Below are positions 1 to 7,333 of a DNA stretch of 14,085 nucleotides, in pieces. The position numbers and the translations under genes were made by a program. The stretch is from JBNKDD01 sp050288085 (lineage in GTDB: Bacteria; Chloroflexota; Anaerolineae; Aggregatilineales; UBA3940). The notes beneath the pieces are model-generated. The model had not been told where the DNA came from, did no database searches, and saw only the letters and a program-made list of their open reading frames with translations. Position 1 is the first letter of the stretch, and each line of letters opens with the position of its first letter. Location: the NCBI GenBank assembly GCA_050288085.1, contig JBNKDD010000144.1, positions 1 to 14,085 of the forward strand. The letters run 5' to 3'.

Positions 1-1103
1 TCCTGGGCGCTCTTGTTCACCAGCGGGCCAAGGAAGGTTTCCTTCGCCAGCGGATCACCAACCACAAGGGCTTTGGTCTTCTCAACCAGCAGGTTCAGGA
101 AATCGTCGTATACATCTTTATGGACATAAGTCCGTGAGCAAGCCGAGCATTTCTGTCCGCCCATACCAAAGGCTGACCGCATCACGCCCTGGGCAGCTTT
201 CTCAATATCGGCCTTGTTAGAGATGATGGTCGGGTTTTTACCGCCCATCTCGACTACCACCGGCTTGGGATAGGTAGGCGCAAAGGCACGGTACACATTG
301 TTAAAGCCAACGTTATACGACCCGGTGAAGGTGATGCCGTCCACCTCGGGGTTCTCAACCAGTTCAGCACCGACTGTGCTGCCCGGCCCGGTCACGAAAT
401 TGACCACACCTGATGGGATCCCCGCCTCGGCGAGCAGTTCGACCATTAAATATCCGGACCAGGGCGCATCCGATGACGGCTTGAAGACCACCGTATTACC
501 GGTAACAAGCGCTGCCGCAACCGGCCCCGCCGCCAACGCCAATGGGAAGTTAAAGGGTGAGATTACCGCCCACACGCCGTAAGGTTTTAGCACGCTGGTG
601 TTGGTGTCATTCGCACCGAAGGCATTCATCTGCTTGACGAAACCATTATTGGTTCGCAGCTGGTAGCAATAATAGCGCAGCAGGTCAGCCGACTCTTCGA
701 CATCCCCCAGCGCTTCAATCCGGTTTTTGCCCATCTCCCAGATCATCGCGGCGGATATATCAAACTTGTTATGGGAGATCAGATCGGCGGTCTTCTCAAC
801 TAATGCCAGACGCTCTTCATAAGGGGTCGCACGCCAGGCGGGATAAGCTGCTTTGGCAGCGGCAATGGCCTGTTTCGCATCGTCACGTGAACCCTTCTGG
901 AAATGTGCAATCGGCTCACGGGTATCAATTGGGCTATAGACCGGGAAAGTATCTGAGGCTTCAACCTCCTTCCCATCGATATACATCGGGAAGGACTTTC
1001 CCTTCTGTGCCTGAATGCGCTTGATGCCCTCATCAAATGCGGCATGAAGCTCTTCGTTATCGGCAGAGAGGGTAGCATACGTAATCTTAAATTCTTCAGC
1101 CAT
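1..1103 (-). CDS. pruA: L-glutamate gamma-semialdehyde (1-pyrroline-5-carboxylate) dehydrogenase, C-terminus cut by window edge
   Basis: NAD(P)-dependent oxidation of glutamate semialdehyde/P5C to glutamate, the second step of proline catabolism, in the cytoplasm. The reverse-strand frame is open from ATG at 1103 to base 1, giving 367 codons of a protein normally about 515 residues long. It begins MAEEFKITYATLSADNEE. Visible aldehyde dehydrogenase landmarks are SPFNFPLA with the oxyanion Asn185, VVEMGGKNP with the general base Glu285, and GGQKCSACSR with the nucleophile Cys319. The QGQKCSACSR-like motif and the Glu/Cys numbering, close to Glu288/Cys322 of the Thermus enzyme as I recall it, favour P5C dehydrogenase over other aldehyde dehydrogenases. 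An AGGAGA ribosome site (complement of 1109-1114) supports the start. It diverges from the flavin reductase gene. No proline dehydrogenase gene is in view. The family is certain; the substrate is likely. Confidence 0.9.
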   Translation of the reverse strand, partial: MAEEFKITYATLSADNEELHAAFDEGIKRIQAQKGKSFPMYIDGKEVEASDTFPVYSPIDTREPIAHFQKGSRDDAKQAIAAAKAAYPAWRATPYEERLALVEKTADLISHNKFDISAAMIWEMGKNRIEALGDVEESADLLRYYCYQLRTNNGFVKQMNAFGANDTNTSVLKPYGVWAVISPFNFPLALAAGPVAAALVTGNTVVFKPSSDAPWSGYLMVELLAEAGIPSGVVNFVTGPGSTVGAELVENPEVDGITFTGSYNVGFNNVYRAFAPTYPKPVVVEMGGKNPTIISNKADIEKAAQGVMRSAFGMGGQKCSACSRTYVHKDVYDDFLNLLVEKTKALVVGDPLAKETFLGPLVNKSAQ

Positions 1104-1149
1104 ATATATCTCCTAATTACTTTGAGGATCAATCATGCGGAACTGAATT

Positions 1150-1181
1150 TCTGTGACACATGTCGGCCAAGCGGTCACAGA
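1150..1181. promoter_or_regulatory. Operator-like inverted repeat in the divergent intergenic region
   Basis: Perfect 8-bp arms TCTGTGAC (1150-1157) and GTCACAGA (1174-1181) are separated by 16 bp, so the arm centres are 24 bp apart. The repeat sits 47 bp upstream of the P5C dehydrogenase start, within the 323-bp gap before the flavin reductase gene. The TGTGA/TCACA half-sites resemble those bound by CRP/FNR-family regulators, but the spacing is wider than the usual N6. It could instead be an RNA hairpin in the pruA leader. No T-tract follows on either strand, so a terminator is unlikely. I found no clear -35/-10 pair for pruA in this gap. Confidence 0.3.
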
Positions 1182-1259
1182 GCAAACATCAAACCCTTTT
1201 TCACCCCAATCTACATGCGGCCCTTCTAGGCATGGGTTTGTCAGGTGGAACCAGATAAT

Positions 1260-1273
1260 GGTTTTGAAAAACC
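1260..1273. promoter_or_regulatory. Short perfect palindrome of unknown role
   Basis: GGTTTT and AAAACC form 6-bp arms around a 2-nt centre in the middle of the 1104-1426 intergenic region, which otherwise shows no gene or RNA. It may be a protein-binding site. An intergenic AT-rich palindrome this short can also occur by chance. Confidence 0.15.
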
Positions 1274-1394
1274 TTATTCAGATCCTATACAGTTAGGCCC
1301 TTTGATTCTAAATCTATGGTCTGGCCCAACCTAGTCTCATTATAGCAGACAAAACCACGCCAATGGAATATGGAAGTTGATTAATAGATCACGC

Positions 1395-1421
1395 TACAAT
1401 CACGCACGTGGAGTGAAGGAG
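1395..1421 (+). promoter_or_regulatory. Candidate -10 box and ribosome site for the flavin reductase-lipoprotein pair
   Basis: TACAAT at 1395-1400 is a fair -10 match. TTGATT at 1377-1382 is only 12 bp upstream, too close for a normal -35, and nothing better sits at 16-18 bp. GAAGGAG at 1415-1421 is a strong Shine-Dalgarno sequence 5 nt before the ATG at 1427, which fixes that start. The ribosome site is convincing; the promoter is weak. Confidence 0.3.
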
Positions 1422-1426
1422 TCAAT

Positions 1427-1936
1427 ATGTCCATTAACCTTGATCCAAAAGCCTTCCGGCAAACAATGGGGCTGTTTACAACCGGTGTCACGGTGCTTGC
1501 GACCTACACGGCAGACGGAGAAGTAGTCGGCATGACGGCAAACGCTGTCGCATCAGTTTCGCTTGATCCGATGCTGATGTTGGTCTGCGTCGGCAAGGAG
1601 GCCCGGATTGCCTCTCATTTGCTGGCATCGGAAGGTTTTTCCTTTAACATCCTCAGCGCCGCCCAGCAACCGCTCTCTAATTACTTCGCCAGCCTGTGGC
1701 CGGACGGTGAACCAGCCCCGCCCTATACCTTCAAAGAGTGGGCTGGCGGGCCGCTGCTGGAGGGCGTGATCGGGGCGGTGGGTTGCAGTCACTACCAGAT
1801 GCATGAAGGTGGTGATCACTGGATCATTCTGGGCAAAGTAACGGCACTTTACCAGGGAGACAATAACCCATCCGATCCCCTACTATTTTTCGGAGGGCAA
1901 TACCGGCAGATCGTGCAGGAGGAACAACATGCATAA
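1427..1936 (+). CDS. Flavin reductase-like, FMN-binding split-barrel protein
   Basis: A 169-residue protein of the flavin_Reduct family (HpaC-like split barrel). Such proteins bind FMN/FAD and often reduce it with NAD(P)H to supply a monooxygenase. Family signatures are GVTVLAT (20-26), GMTANAVASVSLDP (35-48), which forms the flavin-binding strand-loop, FNIL (73-76), LSNYFA (83-88) and GDHWIILGKV (129-138). The length is typical for the family. ATG 1427 follows GAAGGAG and gives a full-length N-terminus. The stop at 1934-1936 lies inside the next gene, so the two are probably cotranscribed. No monooxygenase is adjacent, so the reductase's partner, if any, is unknown; some members have other redox roles. 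The family is secure and the exact activity open. Confidence 0.9.
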   Translation: MSINLDPKAFRQTMGLFTTGVTVLATYTADGEVVGMTANAVASVSLDPMLMLVCVGKEARIASHLLASEGFSFNILSAAQQPLSNYFASLWPDGEPAPPYTFKEWAGGPLLEGVIGAVGCSHYQMHEGGDHWIILGKVTALYQGDNNPSDPLLFFGGQYRQIVQEEQHA

Positions 1937-2363
1937 AACTTTAACGATCATTACTCTAGCGACCTTGTTTATGCTATCAGCCTGCCAGACACCAGAATCA
2001 CTATCCGAAGCGGAGCAAACCGCGTTTATCAACGCCGTTGATCCGATTGTGGAAAATGCGTTAGTCGGGTTGAGCGACAATAACTATGACCAGCATGTAC
2101 GGGACTTTTCGAAGGATTTGAAGAAACAGGTCGATCCGATTACCTTTCCAAATGCCTATGCTGAAATTATCGGGCCGTTGGGTGCTTATCAGGGGCGGAG
2201 TCTGGTGGGAGTTGAAGACTTAAACCGTCAGGTAGCCATTGTCTATGAGGCTCAATTCGAGAATGATCCCCAGGTAGTGATACGTGTCGTCTTCTGGAAA
2301 AACGACCCGGAGCACCAGATAGCCGGGCTGTGGTTTGATTCGGAGTTACTGCCGAGCCAATAG
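1929..2363 (+). CDS. Small lipoprotein, resembles DUF3887-type secreted domain
   Basis: A 144-residue predicted lipoprotein. The N-terminus MHKTLTIITLATLFMLSAC has a basic start, a hydrophobic stretch and a lipobox L-S-A-C with the lipidated Cys19, so the mature protein should be anchored outside the cytoplasmic membrane. The rest is a compact domain of about 115 residues with alternating helix and strand. The pattern NNYDQHVRDFSKDLKK, then a GPLG turn, then VAIVYEAQFEN and VVIRVVFWKND, is reminiscent of DUF3887-like lipoproteins; this is a resemblance by eye only. AGGAGG at 1917-1922 precedes the ATG by 6 nt. The ATG lies 8 nt inside the upstream reading frame, implying coupled translation. 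It has no catalytic motif that I recognise. Confidence 0.8.
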   Translation: MHKTLTIITLATLFMLSACQTPESLSEAEQTAFINAVDPIVENALVGLSDNNYDQHVRDFSKDLKKQVDPITFPNAYAEIIGPLGAYQGRSLVGVEDLNRQVAIVYEAQFENDPQVVIRVVFWKNDPEHQIAGLWFDSELLPSQ

Positions 2364-2390
2364 AGACATTACTTCGGTAGAGGAACTCCG
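2341..2390. terminator. Imperfect hairpin spanning both stop codons of convergent genes
   Basis: CGGAGTT (2341-2347) pairs with AACTCCG (2384-2390). Inside it CCGA (2352-2355) can pair with TCGG (2374-2377), with unpaired bases between. The structure covers the last codons and stops of both the lipoprotein gene and the histidine kinase gene, which end 5 bp apart. There is no U-tract on either strand, so it would be an atypical bidirectional terminator or just a structured 3' end. Confidence 0.25.
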
Positions 2391-3658
2391 GCTAAAGGCA
2401 GCGTAAACTGGAAATTCGCTCCCTTACCCGGCTCACTTTCAACCCAGATTTCACCATCATGCATCTGTATCAACTGGCGGGAAATAGCCAACCCTAAGCC
2501 TGCACCGCTTTTATCTTTGCTTTCCAGGCGAACAAAGGGTTTGAAGACTTCGTCCAATTTATCGGTCGGGATGCCCTTCCCGGTATCAGATACTCCGATC
2601 AACACTTCGTCATCACGCAGCTTTGCATATAAGACCACGCTGCCTTCTTCTGTAAATTTCAACGCGTTTGAGATCAGGTTCAGCAGCACCTGGCGAATAC
2701 GGGTTGGGTCGATCATGAGCACCGGCAGGTCTTCCGGCATATTCAACCGAAAGGTGACCGACATCGGCCAGCTCAGGTCAAGGCCAACGCTATAAACGGA
2801 GGATAGGAATTCCCCCAGATCAACCCGGGTGGGGGTCAATAAAACCTGTCCCAATTCGGCCCGCGAATGGTCAAAGATATCCTGGATCAACTGCATGGTA
2901 TGGTCAAGAATGTCCTGCACCTTGTTGATCTGCTTTTTCTGGAGCGGGCTTAACTCACCCAGACTGCCATCCGCAAACAGGTTGACATTCATAATAACCG
3001 CCGCGACCGGGTTTCTGAGGTCATGGGCAGCAGTAGCCAGCATCGTGGTGCGATCCCGGTTGGTGTCCATTGCCTCGGCCCAGTTGCGCTGTAAATCCTC
3101 ATTGAGCTCGGCCAACTCAGCGGTGCGCTGATCGACAAGCTGTTCAAGACCATCATTCAGCAGCGCATTCTCAATCGCAACAGCGGCTTGATTGGCAAAT
3201 AAGGTGAGCGGAATCAGGTCTCTTTCCTCAAAACGCCCGGTAGTCAGGCGGTTTTCCACAAAGATCGCACCGATGGTATTTCCCCGTGCAATGAGCGGCA
3301 CACACATCACGGATCGCAGCTTGAGGCCCACCACACTGGTCTTCCCTCCAAAGACATCATCAGAGAGCGCATCGGCTAACAGCAAAGGCTGACCATCACT
3401 AATCACCTGGTTAACAATCGTGTGGCTGATTTGATCCTCGCCACTTTTGAGCTCATTCCCATCTTTGTCACACTTGACACGAAAATCATATGAGCCATCC
3501 GGGTGGAGCATGACCAGATAACCACGTTCCGCTCCAACCAGTTTAATGGCCTCGCCCATCGCATAACGAAGAAGCGGAGCCAGGACACGAGTCTCAGCCA
3601 TCTGGCGGCTGATCTCAATCACACGTCTCAGTACACCGGAATCCAGTGAGTCATCCAT
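2369..3658 (-). CDS. Soluble GAF-domain sensor histidine kinase
   Basis: A 429-residue histidine kinase with no membrane segment. An N-terminal GAF domain (about 20-165) ends in a helical linker rich in Glu/Leu (165-205). Then come HisKA with the phosphoacceptor His212 in AHDLRNP, and the HATPase domain: N box NLISNALKF (327-335), G1 DTGKGIP (358-364), F box FKPFVRLES (372-380) and G2 GAGLGLAIS (385-393). All catalytic boxes are intact. ATG 3658 has AAGGAG 9 nt upstream, within the last codons of the preceding kinase gene, which stops only 3 nt earlier; the two are surely cotranscribed and probably coupled. No response regulator gene lies in this window. The GAF start resembles the segment that follows the TPR-like region in HstK-type dual kinases. 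GAF ligand and phosphotransfer partner are unknown. Confidence 0.95.
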   Translation of the reverse strand: MDDSLDSGVLRRVIEISRQMAETRVLAPLLRYAMGEAIKLVGAERGYLVMLHPDGSYDFRVKCDKDGNELKSGEDQISHTIVNQVISDGQPLLLADALSDDVFGGKTSVVGLKLRSVMCVPLIARGNTIGAIFVENRLTTGRFEERDLIPLTLFANQAAVAIENALLNDGLEQLVDQRTAELAELNEDLQRNWAEAMDTNRDRTTMLATAAHDLRNPVAAVIMNVNLFADGSLGELSPLQKKQINKVQDILDHTMQLIQDIFDHSRAELGQVLLTPTRVDLGEFLSSVYSVGLDLSWPMSVTFRLNMPEDLPVLMIDPTRIRQVLLNLISNALKFTEEGSVVLYAKLRDDEVLIGVSDTGKGIPTDKLDEVFKPFVRLESKDKSGAGLGLAISRQLIQMHDGEIWVESEPGKGANFQFTLPLAGVPLPK

Positions 3659-3661
3659 ACA

Positions 3662-6600
3662 TCAATGCTCCTTCAGCTGCCCAAGAGCGCCCTGAGCACG
3701 TTGCAAATCATAAGCTGCGCCCAGTGTCTCGAAAATTTGGGCCGCCTTTGTGAGATGCTCATGGCGAGTTGGCTCTTCCATTGGCAGGTGGCATCCAATT
3801 TGATAATGGGCACGCCCCTGATCAAAGGGGATTGCAAGCTCCTCGGCCAAAGCCAGACTCTTCTGCCAGGCTTTTTCTGCCCGCGCCGTCCGCCCATCGA
3901 TCCAGTAAAACAAGCCCTGCCAGAGCCAGATAGCAGGCTGGTTGATCGGGAAAATTTGCGAAGCGCGCAGTACCTTACAAGCCTGTCGAGCAGCATCGTA
4001 CAATTTCACACGGTCATCAGCGGACAGGTTATCCTGCGATTCATACAAGGTAAGATAGACCTCTGCAACTCCAGCATATCCCTCTACAGTGGCAAAATGG
4101 GTCAGTGATGATTCGGAGATCAGGATCGCCGTTCTATCCGCCAACTGCCGGGCCAACTCATGCTCCCCCTGATACAGGAGCGCAACCGCCAGCAAACCAC
4201 TGGCAGAGATCGTTGCGCCGGTATCAGGGGCGAGGCCAGGCATCGCCTCTTCAAATAAGCGAATAGCTTTATCAATATCCCCAAACCGCAGGGCACTCAG
4301 GGCCTGTCCTTCGATCCCCCAGGCTTCCTGCAAGGAATTCCCATTACGCTGGGCGACATAGCTAATCTTCTCGCAAACCTGATCATTACCGACAAGATCG
4401 CCCTGATAATACTTAACCTGCGACAAAATCGCCATTGTTTCGCCCCAACGCTGCCAGGCTCCAACGCGGGTATTGATATCCACAGCCTGCTCAAGGGCTA
4501 CCAATGCAACTTGCCAGCGCCCCATCCCTGCACTGAAAAGCGCCGTGACCTGCTGCACAATGGCTAACACTATGGGCTGGTTAGCCGCTTGAGCCGCCTT
4601 GACAGCCGACTTGCGGTAGTACTCAGCCACCGACCGAAGACCACCAAAAGTCGCGGTGACACACATCAGAGCGTAGGCATTTGCCCGTTCGGGGGACAGT
4701 TCGGTTTGCTCGGTCAGGTTGAGCGAGTGGACGGCAGAGTAGATCGCCGGGAGAGTCTCGTTTGAGAAAAAGAGCGCCGTCACAAGCCCGTAGTAAACGC
4801 GGGCAGCTTCCAGATACCGGTTCTTTGCCCCGTCTGTAAACCGCTTCAGGCTTGGCAGTTTAATCTGATGGAGAACCTGTCGCGTAAACTCACGGGCCAG
4901 AGCCAGAAGCAAAGGCGCACCGGGCTGTGGGAGAGGGAATCCGAGCAGACGAAGAGAATTTCGCAGATGGTCTTTGCCTTCGTCAAGCTGCCCCAGACCG
5001 ATCAAAGCATCTCCCAACTGACGCTCTAATATAGCCTCCTCTAATGATTGGGGATCTGCCGGGGTGGATACAGCAGCCAGCAGTTCCTTTGCCCGTGTCA
5101 GCCACCTGACGGCTTCCTTGTAGACACCATTCGTTAATGCCTGCCGTCCGGCCAGGGATGCATAGTGGAGTTCAGCTTCTTTGTTACCGGCCACCTGCCA
5201 GTGATAAGCCAGGTTAGCGGCTTTATCGATAGCGTCAGGATAAGCCGCTTCGATAGCCTCCGCTACCAGCCGGTGAAGCACCCGTTTCCGCTCCGGCTCA
5301 AGCTCGGTGAGCACACCCTCTCGAAGCTTATTGTGAGAGAACACCCACACACCATCCTGGACATTAAGAATGGCCGCGTTTGCACAACGGGTCGTCCAGG
5401 CATCCAGGTCAATCCCCGGCTTGATTAGTTGCAGCACTACCGGATCAATCTGGCGACCTGCAACCGCCGCAATCTGTAACAGGGGAACGGCTTCTGACGG
5501 AACACGCGACAAGCGCTGCTTGACGATCTCCGCCATCCCGACCGCAAACACCTGGGTGGGTAGTTCTGCCCGACCGATCAAGTCTAACTGCCCAACCTCC
5601 TCGGCCAGCGTGCGCATCACCTCAACGATAAAGAAGGTGTTCCCTTCGGTTTCATGTTGTAACAGAGACAGGATTTCCGGGTTCTCACCTGCCGAGCCAA
5701 GCATTGCCTTACTGAGCTGCTTGACTTCCGCATCACTGAGCCGCCCCAGTTGGATCAGTTCCATACCGGGGAGTTCAGCGGATAGATCTGGACGCTCATC
5801 ATCCCGGAAACTGCCCAATAGCAATACAGACTGTGTCTTGACCCGGTTAAGCAGCCGCTTCAAAATCGCCAGGCTGTCGTCACCCATCCATTGCAAGTCT
5901 TCCAGGATGATGACGATCGGCTGCTGCTGGCGGCTGATCACGTCCTCGATCACGGTTAACAACCGGTCTCGCGTTGACTCAGGCTCCAGGGCCGGGGGTT
6001 CAGGCACCATGCGACCAACCAGATCATTGATGTTGGGGATCAAGGTTTTCAAGACCCCGGCTTCCAGATCGCTTAATTCTGTCTGAAGGACCAGCAAAGG
6101 GAATACATCACGCCAGAGTTCATAGGGACTACCACCTGCCGGGACGCTGTGCCCACGAGCAACCAAAGCCCCCCTGACCATTGCCAGGGTTCGAACCTCG
6201 TCAAGCAGCCGAGTTTTGCCAACCCCACTTTCACCGCTAACCAGCCAGGCTCCCCCCTGCCCCTGTAGGGCCTGCTTCAGCACAACCGAGAGTTGATCAC
6301 GCTCCTGATCGCGGCCAACAAAACGGGCCGACTGGAGGAAGCTTTCCCGGATGGTAATCGACTCTTCCGGCATTGGATAACCGGTTGCTTCACATAATGC
6401 ACCGATCACCTCACCGGCAGTGCCATAGCGATCCTCTGGATTACGGGCCATCAACCGTCCTAACACCGGAACAATGTTGGGACGATCGGACAGCCGGGAA
6501 TAATCAGCGGTCACATGAAGGATATTAACCATCATACTCGGCACGCTGCTGGCTTCAAATGGATGCACCCCGGCGATCATCTCGAAGGCCATCACGCCAA

Positions 6601-7237
6601 ACGAGAATAGATCCGAAAGCGGTGTGACCTCGTGTCCACGCACCATCTCCGGGGACATATACGCCAGAGTACCTGCCATCGCGCCATCAATATCGGCGGG
6701 GACATGCCCCATAAACGCCAGTCCGAAATCCAGGACCTTCACTTCGCCACCGGTCACCAGGACATTCCCCGGTTTCAAATCGCGGTGCAAAATACCACGC
6801 CGGTGGATGTACTGTAAAGCCTGGAGGGTCTGAATCAACAGGTCAATCTGGACAGCCAGATCCTGACCAGACCCGGCATCGACAAGCGTCTGTGCATTTT
6901 CGAGCAGGGTCATGGTGAAGTACGGCTGACTCATTTCGTCAAAGCCGTAGTCCATCACGTTGATCACCTTCGGGTGATGCAGAGTGGCTAGCATCTGAAA
7001 CTCGTTTGCCAGTACAAGCCTTACATCGGAGCTTGAATTCAAGGATGTAATCCACGATCCCGACGCATCCCGGTTATCCAACGGCTCCTTGGTGATACGC
7101 TTCAAGGCAACATCCTGACCGGTTAACCGATCCAGGGACTGATAAACTACTCCCATCCCACCAATACCAATCTGGTCAAGGAGTTGATAGCGGCGATTAA
7201 TTATCGAGGAGGAAGGAAATGTCACTAGGTCACTCAT
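3662..7237 (-). CDS. Ser/Thr protein kinase fused to AAA ATPase and TPR-like region (HstK-type N-terminal part)
   Basis: A 1,191-residue cytoplasmic signalling protein. Residues 17-285 are a Hanks-type kinase with a full catalytic set: Gly loop GIGGMGVV (24-31), Lys46 in VALK, HRDLKPGN (151-158) with Asp153, DFG (170-172) and SPE (195-197). Residues 305-660 are an AAA_16/STAND-like ATPase: VGRD (307-310), Walker A GESGVGKT (335-342), Walker B IVIILEDLQW (441-450) and the GSFRDDE motif (475-481). From about 660 to the end are helical TPR-like repeats. There is no membrane segment and no GAF or HisKA; those domains are encoded by the next gene, 3 nt downstream. This order matches the first two thirds of the long HstK family kinases. 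The ATG has only a weak TAAGG ribosome site. A good promoter lies 34-62 bp upstream. Activating signal and substrates are unknown. Confidence 0.95.
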   Translation of the reverse strand: MSDLVTFPSSSIINRRYQLLDQIGIGGMGVVYQSLDRLTGQDVALKRITKEPLDNRDASGSWITSLNSSSDVRLVLANEFQMLATLHHPKVINVMDYGFDEMSQPYFTMTLLENAQTLVDAGSGQDLAVQIDLLIQTLQALQYIHRRGILHRDLKPGNVLVTGGEVKVLDFGLAFMGHVPADIDGAMAGTLAYMSPEMVRGHEVTPLSDLFSFGVMAFEMIAGVHPFEASSVPSMMVNILHVTADYSRLSDRPNIVPVLGRLMARNPEDRYGTAGEVIGALCEATGYPMPEESITIRESFLQSARFVGRDQERDQLSVVLKQALQGQGGAWLVSGESGVGKTRLLDEVRTLAMVRGALVARGHSVPAGGSPYELWRDVFPLLVLQTELSDLEAGVLKTLIPNINDLVGRMVPEPPALEPESTRDRLLTVIEDVISRQQQPIVIILEDLQWMGDDSLAILKRLLNRVKTQSVLLLGSFRDDERPDLSAELPGMELIQLGRLSDAEVKQLSKAMLGSAGENPEILSLLQHETEGNTFFIVEVMRTLAEEVGQLDLIGRAELPTQVFAVGMAEIVKQRLSRVPSEAVPLLQIAAVAGRQIDPVVLQLIKPGIDLDAWTTRCANAAILNVQDGVWVFSHNKLREGVLTELEPERKRVLHRLVAEAIEAAYPDAIDKAANLAYHWQVAGNKEAELHYASLAGRQALTNGVYKEAVRWLTRAKELLAAVSTPADPQSLEEAILERQLGDALIGLGQLDEGKDHLRNSLRLLGFPLPQPGAPLLLALAREFTRQVLHQIKLPSLKRFTDGAKNRYLEAARVYYGLVTALFFSNETLPAIYSAVHSLNLTEQTELSPERANAYALMCVTATFGGLRSVAEYYRKSAVKAAQAANQPIVLAIVQQVTALFSAGMGRWQVALVALEQAVDINTRVGAWQRWGETMAILSQVKYYQGDLVGNDQVCEKISYVAQRNGNSLQEAWGIEGQALSALRFGDIDKAIRLFEEAMPGLAPDTGATISASGLLAVALLYQGEHELARQLADRTAILISESSLTHFATVEGYAGVAEVYLTLYESQDNLSADDRVKLYDAARQACKVLRASQIFPINQPAIWLWQGLFYWIDGRTARAEKAWQKSLALAEELAIPFDQGRAHYQIGCHLPMEEPTRHEHLTKAAQIFETLGAAYDLQRAQGALGQLKEH

Positions 7238-7270
7238 GGCCTTACATCTTTCGCGGTGAGAGTAGAGAGT

Positions 7271-7299
7271 TGTATAGCATCAAGGTTCGCACCACTCAA
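7271..7299 (-). promoter_or_regulatory. Sigma70-like promoter for the kinase pair
   Basis: Read on the minus strand: TTGAGT (complement of 7294-7299), a 17-bp spacer, then TATACA (complement of 7271-7276). Transcription would start near 7264, giving a leader of about 27 nt before the ATG at 7237. It lies wholly in the 96-bp gap after the glucokinase stop, so the kinase pair can be expressed apart from glucokinase although read-through is possible. No experimental support. Confidence 0.45.
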
Positions 7300-7333
7300 A
7301 TCCATCAGTTACGATTTGGGCCGCCAGGCCAGA

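Noticed and set aside
298..582. Plus-strand open frame of 94 codons
   Set aside because: It is antisense to the aldehyde dehydrogenase gene, whose catalytic motifs lie on the minus strand; composition is low complexity and no ribosome site is seen.
1104..1426. A small gene or structured RNA in the 323-bp gap
   Set aside because: The only frame there (1044-1229, plus) has no ribosome site and begins inside the pruA gene; apart from two inverted repeats and the flavin reductase start signals I see no RNA-like structure or terminator.
5370..6086. Plus-strand open frame of 238 codons
   Set aside because: It lies opposite the AAA region of the Ser/Thr kinase gene, is Ser/Arg-rich and has no recognisable domain; a shadow of the real frame.
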